From Candidatus Villigracilis saccharophilus (GTDB lineage: Bacteria; Chloroflexota; Anaerolineae; Anaerolineales; Villigracilaceae), in the NCBI GenBank assembly GCA_016709305.1, contig JADJNA010000017.1, positions 1 to 64,000 on the forward strand: a DNA stretch of 64,000 bases, written 5' to 3'. Below are positions 55,017 to 63,152 of the stretch, in pieces. How positions within the stretch are numbered: the first letter of the stretch is position 1; each line of letters begins with the position of its first letter. Below the pieces are notes generated by a model that saw nothing but the letters and a program-made list of their open reading frames with translations, did no database searches and was not told the origin of the DNA. A program made the translations under genes and the position numbers.

Positions 55017-56421
55017 TTATTTCCAACCGCCAAGATTCTCTTTCATGCTTTTCTGCCATTTTTGATAGATAGCTTCCATGGCTTCCACGATATCTGGATG
55101 CTCGCGCCTTAAGTTGTAACTCTCCCCGGGGTCAAGCTCGAGGTTGTATAACCAGGGGGCCTCAAGACTATTCTCCGATTTCCAATGCTTATCCAGAGGG
55201 ATGGGCCACGCCATGGTGTCAATATCGCGGATGTATTTCCACTTTCCCATGCGGACTGCTTCCAGTTCCTTGTTGTGATAAAAGTAGAGACAATCATTCG
55301 GGTCACGCTTTCCATTGCTGGTTAGCAAGCTGAGGATGTTTTTGCCGTCGATGACGCGGTCTTCGGGCAAATCCACCCCTGCCAGCGATAGCAGAGTTGG
55401 AAACAGATCTATATTCATAGCTGGTTCCGAGCAGATACTCTTGGCTGTGATTCCCTTTGGCCAGTGGGCGATCATTGGGACGCGGAAGCCGCCTTCATAA
55501 CTTTGCCCCTTGCGTCCGCGCAACCCTCCGGGACTGCCACAGTATCCAGGACCGTTGTCGCTGGTAAAGATCACGAGTGTGTTGTCTGCTACGCCGGTCT
55601 CTTCAAGCGCACGCATGACTTCTGCCACGCTCCAGTCGATCTCTTCGACACAGTCACCGTATAAGCCGCCCATCGATTTGCCTCTGAAGTTTTTCGATGC
55701 GTATTGAGGTGTGTGCGGGTACGTGTGGGCGAAGTAGAGAAAGAAAGGCTTGTCTTTGGATTCGTGGATAAATTGCACGGCTTCACGGGTGTACAGCCCG
55801 GTGAGTTGGTCCATTTCAGTGAAATCTGGTGAGAGACATTCTTCGTTTCGATACAGAGCAAAATCTCTCATGTTGTTGGCGTGCGGCACGCCGTAGAAAT
55901 AATCAAATCCATGCCGAAGCGGATTGTATTCGGGATAGACTGGGAATTCTCCCAAGTGCCATTTCCCGACCAGCCCTGTGCGGTATCCAACGGTTTGCAG
56001 TGCTCGGCCAATGGTGATCTCTTCCTCAGGGATGCCGCGCAATTCAGGGAGAGTCCCGAAATCCCAGAAATGTAATTTCGACAGGTAGCTGACAAACCAC
56101 CATCTGAAATATTGGTCATTGAATTTGGTCCACCAGTTCGCATTGTCTACGGCGGTGGTTCGGGGACCGATATGTTTGGCAAGCAGCAACGATCCTAATC
56201 CTGCCCGCTCCGGATACCTTCCTGTCAGCAGCCCGAAGCGTGACGGGGTGCAGAGCGAATTGCAGGCATAAAAAGAGTCAAACTTCACACCGCCTTCCGC
56301 AAGTTTATCTATATTGGGTGTTTGGATTGATTCACTGCCAAACGAGGAAAGGTCACCGTAGACCAAGATCATCACAGTTGATGATGACAATGTTCGGGCG
56401 TGGAGCAGGCTCGGGGTTCAT
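55017..56421 (-). pseudogene. Second Cys-type sulfatase, frameshifted near start
   Basis: Paralogue of the 53586-55004 gene. Translation from the ATG at 56421, overlapping the transporter stop (ATGA), reads MNPEPAPRPNIVIINCDDLG, then an extra base at about 56361 shifts the frame; the remainder (YGDLSSFGSESIQTPN onward) is open to 55017. C-x-P-S-R is present (NSLCTPSRFGLLTGRYPER), as are VGKWHLGEF and FTSDNGPGY. A late start at 56390 would lose the metal-binding Asp pair, so the intact protein must include the first segment. No signal peptide. Confidence 0.85.
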
Positions 56422-57786
56422 TGACCAGCCTTGGGGTCGTGTGAGGCGGCGATCTCCTTCCGCAGGGCATCATGCGAATTGCGTGTGATCGGGTAGCGGA
56501 AGAGGATCGGTACGCAGATCAGCATCGTCACTGCGGGAATGACCGCGTAGAAAAATCGGATGCCGAATAATGCTGTTTCGGTCTGCATCGCGTTGGGGAT
56601 GTATCCAGACCATTGCAGCGCCCAGCCAGGGACAGCGACGCCGAGGGCGTAGGCGAATTTGGTCAGGAAGTTGGAGATGCCGTAGTAAATGCCTTCGCGG
56701 CGTTTGCCTGTCATCTTCTCGTCGTATTCGATAACGTCGGGCATCATGGCGTAAGGCAAAACCCATTGCGTTGAAAAGCTGATTCCGAGCACAACTGCGA
56801 CAACATAGACCCAGGGAGTGGGGCGATGCGGCAGAAAAAAGAAGGCAAGCAAAAAGGTGATGGACGCGAGCGTTAATCCGAGGGCGTAGGTGGGACCTTT
56901 ATCGATTTTGTCAGCAAGCAATTTTGCAGGAGCGGAGAACAGTCCAGTCATGATGAGCGAACCGATCATGATGTACGTGAGCTGGCTTGCCATGCCAAGT
57001 TGATATTGAATGAGATACGGAAGCAATGCCGCCTGTACGGTGAATGCAAATCCGCCCAGCATGAAAATGACCATCAGGATGACAAAAGGTTTGTTCCTGA
57101 AACACAATTTCACCGCCTGCCATACATGCATGTCAGTGGGTTCTTCTTTTAGTTGTGTAGTATCTTTGATGGAGAAGGTGGTGATGAGCAGTGTGGTCAT
57201 TGCGATCGCGCCAAACACTGCGCCCGTTCCGCTCCATGCCCCTGCGCGGCTCAGTCCCACGTTCATGAACAATCCCACCAACACAGTGACAAGTCCTGCG
57301 CCGAGGATGTATCCAACAACTGCGTTAATGCTTTTGTATAGCGCGAGGCTTGAGCGTTCCTGATAATCGTGAGTCACTTCGGCGATCAATGATGCGTAGG
57401 GAACGACCGCCATGGTCACAAAAGTATCTTTCAACCAGAAGGTGAGCATCACGGCAAAAAAAGCGGTGACGCCAGTCAACCCGTGCGGCAGGGAAAGTTG
57501 AATCCAGCTGCCAATGGCAATGGGGACAGCCGCGATTAGCATATAGATCCGACGGCGGCCAAAGCGTGAGCGGGTTCGGTCCGACCAATATCCAAACAGT
57601 GGATCATTGATCGCGTCCCAGGTCAACTTGGCAACGAGGAGCGCTTCCCACCAGCGCAGGGCTGATGCCCGCCACGTCGGTATAGTAGAAGAGGAGGAAA
57701 AAATCCATGGCTGCGCGCAGGGTGGTGAACCCCAACTCAGCCAGGGCAAAACGGAACTTGTAGCCAGCGGATAGTTTTTGATCCAA
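56418..57786 (-). pseudogene. GPH-family cation:glycoside symporter, frameshifted
   Basis: MFS_2-type transporter of about 455 residues. The N-terminal segment MDQKLSAGYKFRFALAELGF runs from 57786 through DFFLLFYYTDVAGISPALVG. After one extra base at about 57645 the main frame continues LLVAKLTWDAINDPLFGYWS with DRTRSRFGRRRIYML, the GPH-family D-P...G...R-x-GRR signature, through 12 membrane segments. First gene of the sulfatase operon; likely imports the sulfated substrate. Confidence 0.85.
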
Positions 57787-57939
57787 GGTGTACCTTCCTT
57801 TTGCGTGTTGGTTTTGTAAGCGTATCTAAAACCATATTAGCAGGAAGGAAAGTGCTTGTCGTCTGAATTTATAAATTTAGACTGTTTGGACCGTGGACAG
57901 TAGAAGGTGTCCTACGGACGAGAGACGGTCGATTACGGT
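57787..57939. promoter_or_regulatory. Upstream region of the sulfatase operon
   Basis: Holds the promoter of the transporter-sulfatase operon and follows the AraC-type gene. Three ACGGTC repeats lie at 57925, 57935 and 57942, the last two reaching into the end of the regulator gene. They may be regulator half-sites or a minor repeat. Confidence 0.35.
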
Positions 57940-59037
57940 CTACGGTCTGTCGTCCATCGTCTGTTTTCTGTACCCCGAAGGAGTTGTCCCCGTTTGTTGT
58001 TTGAAAATTGTGTTGAAAGATTGCTTTGAGCCAAATCCCACCTGAAAGCCGACGGCGAGCGTGCTTTCTTCGGGCTTGTTCACCAAAATCGACTTCGCCT
58101 CTTCCACGCGGTACTGGTTGATGTAACTTGCGAAATTCATCCCGAGCAGGTCATTGATAAATTCCGAAAGCTGGTGTGGGGTGATGAACAACATTGCTGC
58201 CACGCCATCCAGTTTCAAGTCGAACTGACGGTAGATTTTCTCCTCTTCCATTAATTCACGCAGGCGGGCAATGATCTTGTCACGGCTCAGCCCTTGGATA
58301 AGGGACTTTTTATATCGTTCCTGTTTTTGCTCACGCGCTACCAGTTGATAAAAATCAGGGTAGCGGTTCTCGAAGAGCAAATAAACGATCCCAGCAAAGC
58401 CGATGAAGAGAATACCGATATTCATCACAACACGGTTGGCAGTGATGAATCCCGCCGCGATCAGGAGCATGTTGATCATGTACAGGATCACGACCGCGCT
58501 GGAGATGAGTACAGGTTCGCGGGTTGCATCGCTGTTTACAAAGCGTGTTTCCAGCCGCAGTAACATCCCATACTGGATGAGGGCAACAATGACGCCTGCG
58601 AGGATGAGGTACGAAGCGGCGTACTGCGTAGGGTTGGAAAATACATCGCGGATCACTGCCTGACTTTGGGCTTGATTCACAAAATAGAACCAGGTCTCCC
58701 CGATAAAGACGACTACTGCAGGCAGGATCTGAACTTTGATGCGTGCGGGGATTTGTCCACCCGGGTAGAAGAACATAAAGTAGCGGATGTAATTGAGCGG
58801 ACCAGAAAGGAACAATAACGTTACGAACAGATACAGCAAAAAGGGATACTGCAAGTGCAGGTCTTGGGTCACAAAATAAAGCTGAAGAGTTTGCAATCCG
58901 ACCAACAGGTCACGTACTACCCTAAACAGGAAGGAGCGTCTCTTATTTCTACGGGTGAGATGCAAAAGCGCCGTGTAGAAGGTCAACACGGCGGCGATCG
59001 CAATGACAATCGAGGCGGAACTGGCTAAAAAATTCAT
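57940..59037 (-). CDS. Membrane-anchored AraC-family regulator
   Basis: 365 residues. The N-terminal 225 residues form about seven hydrophobic segments ending with VYLLFENRYPDF. After a linker, the C-terminal AraC HTH (about 255-362) shows FDLKLDGVAAMLFITPHQLS and LAVGFQVGFGSKQSFNTIFK with TGTTPSGYRK. DNA-binding activity from the membrane is inferred, as is control of the adjacent sulfatase operon. The architecture recalls membrane-bound AraC proteins of anaerobes. Confidence 0.85.
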   Translation of the reverse strand: MNFLASSASIVIAIAAVLTFYTALLHLTRRNKRRSFLFRVVRDLLVGLQTLQLYFVTQDLHLQYPFLLYLFVTLLFLSGPLNYIRYFMFFYPGGQIPARIKVQILPAVVVFIGETWFYFVNQAQSQAVIRDVFSNPTQYAASYLILAGVIVALIQYGMLLRLETRFVNSDATREPVLISSAVVILYMINMLLIAAGFITANRVVMNIGILFIGFAGIVYLLFENRYPDFYQLVAREQKQERYKKSLIQGLSRDKIIARLRELMEEEKIYRQFDLKLDGVAAMLFITPHQLSEFINDLLGMNFASYINQYRVEEAKSILVNKPEESTLAVGFQVGFGSKQSFNTIFKQQTGTTPSGYRKQTMDDRP

Positions 59038-59142
59038 TGTGTAAGAGGTGAGGCTAAACAGCGTCTCAAAAAAACATTCTTATACCCCATGTTGATTCGC
59101 ATAAGCCCGTGGGAAGTTTTATCTGACAGGTAAAAACATTTT

Positions 59143-59925
59143 TTACCATTTGCAATTCGGCGTAGTGTTGATGCCAGCGGAAATTCCCACCCTTTTATAC
59201 ATCGTCACATTGGTAAAAGGTTCTCCGAGAATTCCGTCATGGATCGCCCATGAGCGCTTGCGAATTGTATCTGCCGCGTCGGGTTGCCGGAATGGATTGG
59301 ATCCATCAAGAGCTGACATTAGGTCGCCGCCGGCTTGAAAACCGGTATGGATGCTGTCCATCAGGCGTTTGCCCATTTGGTAGCGAAAGCCATAGCGTTC
59401 AAAGATGACCGCGTTGTGGTAGTACAACGGCTCGACAAAATACATGTCGTGCCCGAGCGCTGAAACAAAGCCTTCGAACGTTTCGATGGCCTGGCCCAGC
59501 AATCTTAATCCGCGTCGTATCTGACCTGGAGCCAGCCCGGCTTCGAGAGCGGATCTCTCCGCTTCAATATTTCTGCGCAGCGTCCCAAATTTTGTGGGTG
59601 AGCCGTCAGGCATTTTGTCCACATCAAAACGCGGGGCTGAAGGGTCGTTGAGAATGTATAGCAAAATATGGATCTGTCCATTCAACGTGTCTGTCAGGTG
59701 CGCGTAGAAGATCGGGTCTGGAAAATCCATTTCGTGAAAAAGACGCATTTCCACATCGGTTGAACCGGTGGCAAAGCGGAATTGCAGCAGGTTGTAGCCC
59801 GTCGCAGAAGTTAGAGGCGGCAGGTGAAATTTTTCCAAGAGTGAGGCGGGAATATAACGTGAATAGATCGCGCGTTTTTCAGCTTCAGGTAATAAATTGA
59901 TCCCACCAATGGTGGAAGGGGGCAT
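59143..59925 (-). CDS. Conserved-looking protein of unknown function
   Basis: 260 residues from the ATG at 59925, which has AAGGAG seven bases upstream. Longer in-frame starts overlap smpB and are rejected. It is soluble and lacks obvious nucleotide or metal motifs; notable segments are HEMDFPDPIFYAHLTDTLNG, FVSALGHDMYFVEPLYYH and YGFRYQMGKRLMDSIHTGFQ. Alternating aromatic and acidic residues suggest an enzyme, but I do not recognise the family. Confidence 0.6.
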   Translation of the reverse strand: MPPSTIGGINLLPEAEKRAIYSRYIPASLLEKFHLPPLTSATGYNLLQFRFATGSTDVEMRLFHEMDFPDPIFYAHLTDTLNGQIHILLYILNDPSAPRFDVDKMPDGSPTKFGTLRRNIEAERSALEAGLAPGQIRRGLRLLGQAIETFEGFVSALGHDMYFVEPLYYHNAVIFERYGFRYQMGKRLMDSIHTGFQAGGDLMSALDGSNPFRQPDAADTIRKRSWAIHDGILGEPFTNVTMYKRVGISAGINTTPNCKW

Positions 59926-60004
59926 GTAGACTCCTTGTCGTTTGCCCGCCAGTCTTGTAGCCTGAGCGAACCGACCAATGACTAGCCGAGCTTCCGACGA
60001 ATTG

Positions 60005-60466
60005 CTATCTAACTCTTGTGGCTCTTTCCTGACCGCGCGCCTCGTCCCGCTTTGCAATGGTGGCGCGTTTATCATAGGCTTTTTTACCTTTTGCCAGGGC
60101 AATCTCGATCTTGGCACGCCCGTCTTTGAGGTAGACGCGTGTGGGAACAACCGTCATGCCTTTGATGCGGATCTCATTCCATATCTCAAGGATCTGTTTT
60201 TTGTGCAGAAGTAATTTCCGCTTACGTTTTGGCTCATGATTAAAGTGGGTTCCCGCCTGTTCGTATGGCGCGATGTGCGCTTCCACGAGCCAGGCTTCCC
60301 TTCCATTCGGGACATCCACGAACGATTCTTGAATACTGATCTGTCCCGCGCGGATGGATTTGATCTCCGATCCCTGCAGCACAAGTCCCGCCTCAAATTT
60401 TTCCATGAGGAAATATTCAAAACTTGCCTTGCGATTGGTTGCGATTATTTTTATATTTTCTGTCAC
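60005..60466 (-). CDS. smpB: SsrA-binding protein SmpB
   Basis: 153 residues: FEAGLVLQGSEIKSIRAGQI, ESFVDVPNGREAWLVEAHI, KRKRKLLLHKKQI and the basic tail KKAYDKRATIAKRDEARG. Binds tmRNA and delivers it to stalled ribosomes. Start is GTG at 60466 with a -10 box (TAAAAT) six bases upstream and no SD, so leaderless-like. No ssrA gene is seen in the window. Confidence 0.95.
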   Translation of the reverse strand: MTENIKIIATNRKASFEYFLMEKFEAGLVLQGSEIKSIRAGQISIQESFVDVPNGREAWLVEAHIAPYEQAGTHFNHEPKRKRKLLLHKKQILEIWNEIRIKGMTVVPTRVYLKDGRAKIEIALAKGKKAYDKRATIAKRDEARGQERATRVR

Positions 60467-60472
60467 AAGTTG

Positions 60473-60478
60473 ATTTTA
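60473..60478 (-). promoter_or_regulatory. -10 box of a leaderless-type promoter
   Basis: Minus-strand TAAAAT six bases before the GTG start of smpB. Confidence 0.5.
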
Positions 60479-60486
60479 GCATAAGC

Positions 60487-60511
60487 CTGACAGGTTTATA
60501 AAACCTGTCAG
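60487..60511. terminator. Hairpin between MFS gene and smpB
   Basis: CTGACAGGTTT, loop ATA, AAACCTGTCAG: perfect 11-base stem. Probably terminates the MFS transcript on the minus strand, although no strong U-run follows. Confidence 0.55.
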
Positions 60512-60524
60512 ATATTTCTTATGC

Positions 60525-61775
60525 CTACCCCCATTTGAGAATTGCGAAACCTGCGAGGATACGCAGTACGCCGAAGAGGATCAGCGCATTGGTCAGGCCG
60601 ATCACCTGTGCAATCGATGGCCCGGCGAGCGAACTGGCAAGAATGGCGATGTTTAGAATGATGCTGTACCAGGCCAGGTGGGATGGACGGTCATTGGCGG
60701 GTATGTATTCAAGCATATAGTTGATGTACGCGCCGTTAACCATAGCGAACAGAAATCCGCCGAGGAAAGATAAAACATAGTAATGCCAGACTGTGTGGGC
60801 AGCCGCGAGCATGAACGGATACAGCGCGGTCCCCGCCGCTCCCCAGGCTGTTACTTTTTTATTTCCAAAGTGCTGAGTAGCGCGCCTCAACTGTGTGGAG
60901 CCGATCAGGACCATTAGATAGAAAAGTGCCGTGCCTGTCCCGATGTTGCTGTCGTTCAAATGCAGGATGCGCACATTGTAGAGCGGATAGATTGGGGTCG
61001 TCAGGTATTGCGCCAAATGGAAGAAGAACAAAGTGAGGAGGATGTTGCGAAAGGGCGTGCTCCAAATATCCAGGCGCAGCGCGGACTTGATGCCGCGGGG
61101 GGAGTCTGTTCGGGGTGTTGGAGCAGGCTGGGGTATGGAAGGACGCGGGAGGGACTCTTCCAAAGGGATGACATGGTATATATGGTAACTGCTCATTGCC
61201 GCGCCGAATGCCCCGATCGCAAATATGGTAGTGTAGCCGGCTTCGAAAGGCATGTTTTTCAAGAGGATGCCTGCGCCGAAAGATGTCACCATATATGTGA
61301 TCGCGAATGTGATGTTGCGCGTGCCAGCCACTTGCGCCCGGAATCGATCTGGGACCGATTCCGCAAAGAGGGCGTTGAAGCCGACTCCAAGAGGGGTGAG
61401 TGGAATTGCCATGAGGAATGCGAGAACGATGAGCGTCCAGATCTGGCCTTGCGCGTTGAAGAGCCAGGGCAGTGGAATCCACAAAACATAGCCCATGCGG
61501 AATACGATGGATGACCAAAATACTGCGCGCCCAGTGTGCTGTTTTTCGATCCAGCGGCCGGCCGGAATGGCTAGAAATAGATTTACGATTGCAGCCATCG
61601 CGGCCAGCAGACCGATCTGTAACCCGCTGGCGCCGAGACGCGTGGCGTACACATTGAGGAAGTTCACAGCAGTACCGCTCAATACACCGAACCAGGCAAT
61701 ATCAGAATATAAATGCCAGAAGTTGGATCGATATTTTTCGGGAACATCTGATTGACGGAACAAGTTGAAGCGCAT
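60525..61775 (-). CDS. MFS transporter
   Basis: 416 residues, about 12 hydrophobic segments. NVYATRLGASGLQIGLLAAM, IPAGRWIEKQHTGRAVFWS and FNALFAESVPDRFRAQVAGT are MFS-like. The substrate is unknown. It is divergent from the class V aminotransferase gene with only 62 bases between them, and has a perfect TATAAT seven bases before its ATG. Confidence 0.85.
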   Translation of the reverse strand: MRFNLFRQSDVPEKYRSNFWHLYSDIAWFGVLSGTAVNFLNVYATRLGASGLQIGLLAAMAAIVNLFLAIPAGRWIEKQHTGRAVFWSSIVFRMGYVLWIPLPWLFNAQGQIWTLIVLAFLMAIPLTPLGVGFNALFAESVPDRFRAQVAGTRNITFAITYMVTSFGAGILLKNMPFEAGYTTIFAIGAFGAAMSSYHIYHVIPLEESLPRPSIPQPAPTPRTDSPRGIKSALRLDIWSTPFRNILLTLFFFHLAQYLTTPIYPLYNVRILHLNDSNIGTGTALFYLMVLIGSTQLRRATQHFGNKKVTAWGAAGTALYPFMLAAAHTVWHYYVLSFLGGFLFAMVNGAYINYMLEYIPANDRPSHLAWYSIILNIAILASSLAGPSIAQVIGLTNALILFGVLRILAGFAILKWG

Positions 61776-61782
61776 GGAAATG

Positions 61783-61788
61783 ATTATA
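61783..61788 (-). promoter_or_regulatory. -10 box of a leaderless-type promoter
   Basis: Minus-strand TATAAT (consensus) seven bases before the ATG at 61775, no SD. Confidence 0.6.
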
Positions 61789-61825
61789 ACTACGATTTAC
61801 GATTGGCGATTTTGAGTTTTGGATT

Positions 61826-61831
61826 TACCAT
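61826..61831 (+). promoter_or_regulatory. -10 box of a leaderless-type promoter
   Basis: TACCAT six bases before the ATG at 61838; a TTGGCG -35-like hexamer lies 17 bases upstream. A GAGGG is too close to the start to act as an SD. Confidence 0.5.
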
Positions 61832-61837
61832 TGAGGG

Positions 61838-62989
61838 ATGAATAACTTAAACACATATTTTTTGCTCGACCCGTCTGTCACCTTTCTAAATCACGGCTCG
61901 TTCGGCGCGACCCCGAGACCAGTCTTCGAGGAATATCAGCGCTGGCAGGTAGAGCTTGAACGACAACCTGTTGAATTCCTGGGCAGGCGCTTCAATGGGT
62001 TGATGGCCGAATCCCGTGCGGCGCTTGGCGAGTATCTTGGCTCGCATGCTGATAATCTCGTCTACACCCAAAATGTGACCGTCTCCATGAATATTGTTGC
62101 CCGTTCGCTGGACCTGGGCGCAGGCGATGAAGTTCTGGCCAGTGATCACGAATACGGCGCGATGGATCGCACATGGCGTTTCCTGGCGAAGGAGCACGGC
62201 TTCACATACATCAATCAACCCGTTTCCCTCGTTTCACGAGAAGCCTTCATAGACTCGTTTTGGTCGGCTGTTTCCCCGCGCACGCGGGTTATTTTTCTCA
62301 GCCACATTACCTCGCCGACTGCTGTTATTTTTCCTCTGGGCGAAATTATCCAGCGTGCGCGCAGGGCTGGCATCATTACTGTGATTGACGGCGCGCATGC
62401 GCCAGGCCAGCTTTCTCTTGATCTCGATTACTTCGGCCCAGATTTTTACGGCGGTAATTTGCACAAATGGTTGTGTGCCCCAAAAGGGGCGGGATTTTTA
62501 TATGCGCGCCCGGAAATGCAGAACTTGCTAAAGCCCCTTGTCGTTTCCTGGGGATACGAATCCCTTATGCCGGGCAAATCCACCTTTGTGGATCATCATG
62601 AATGGTGGGGGACGCGCGATGTCGCCGCCTTCTTATCGGTTCCTGCAGCCATCAAATTTCAAAAAGACCATGATTGGGAAAACATCAGGACCGAATGTCA
62701 TAAACTGGTTAAAGATGCGCAAGGACGCATCTGCGAATTGACAGGGCTCGCCCCGCTTCATGCTAGGTCGGATCACTGGTTCGCCCAACTGGCGGCCGCC
62801 CAGCTGCCCGCTGATACGGATCTGCCTGCGCTGAAAATACGTTTGTACGATGAATTTCGGATTGAAATACCGCTTATCGAATGGCAGGATAAAAAATTGA
62901 TCCGTATCTCTGTGCAGGGATATAACACCGAAGCGGATATCGATCGACTATTATTCGCCTTGTCTAAATTGGTATCGATTAAACCGTAG
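61838..62989 (+). CDS. Class V aminotransferase (isopenicillin-N epimerase-like)
   Basis: 383 residues. TFLNHGSFGATPRPVFEEYQ, TQNVTVSMNIVARSL, TVIDGAHAPGQLSLDL and the PLP lysine in GGNLHKWLCAPKGAGFLY are family hallmarks. Members include epimerases and cysteine-desulfurase-like enzymes; the substrate cannot be named here. Confidence 0.85.
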   Translation: MNNLNTYFLLDPSVTFLNHGSFGATPRPVFEEYQRWQVELERQPVEFLGRRFNGLMAESRAALGEYLGSHADNLVYTQNVTVSMNIVARSLDLGAGDEVLASDHEYGAMDRTWRFLAKEHGFTYINQPVSLVSREAFIDSFWSAVSPRTRVIFLSHITSPTAVIFPLGEIIQRARRAGIITVIDGAHAPGQLSLDLDYFGPDFYGGNLHKWLCAPKGAGFLYARPEMQNLLKPLVVSWGYESLMPGKSTFVDHHEWWGTRDVAAFLSVPAAIKFQKDHDWENIRTECHKLVKDAQGRICELTGLAPLHARSDHWFAQLAAAQLPADTDLPALKIRLYDEFRIEIPLIEWQDKKLIRISVQGYNTEADIDRLLFALSKLVSIKP

Positions 62990-63103
62990 TTTTAATAAGG
63001 TTATTTGATATCTGATGTGGTGAAAGGGTTTAAAATTTTTATTACCATTATGTAATCGTTTGATAAAGCTTGAACAAAATCCTCTTAAAGTTACTTGAGT
63101 ATG

Positions 63104-63144
63104 TATGAAAAAGCCGAGTTCACTGTGAACTCGGCTTTTTCATA
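63104..63144. terminator. Bidirectional terminator between convergent aminotransferase genes
   Basis: Perfect 19-base arms (63104-63122, 63126-63144) around a three-base loop, with A and T runs on both sides. Confidence 0.93.
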
Positions 63145-63152
63145 ATTCATTT

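Noticed and set aside
57925..57947. CRISPR-like repeats ACGGTC
   Set aside because: Only three six-base copies with irregular spacing.
59926..60150. Longer N-terminus for the 59143-59925 protein
   Set aside because: It would overlap smpB, and AAGGAG correctly spaced supports the ATG at 59925.
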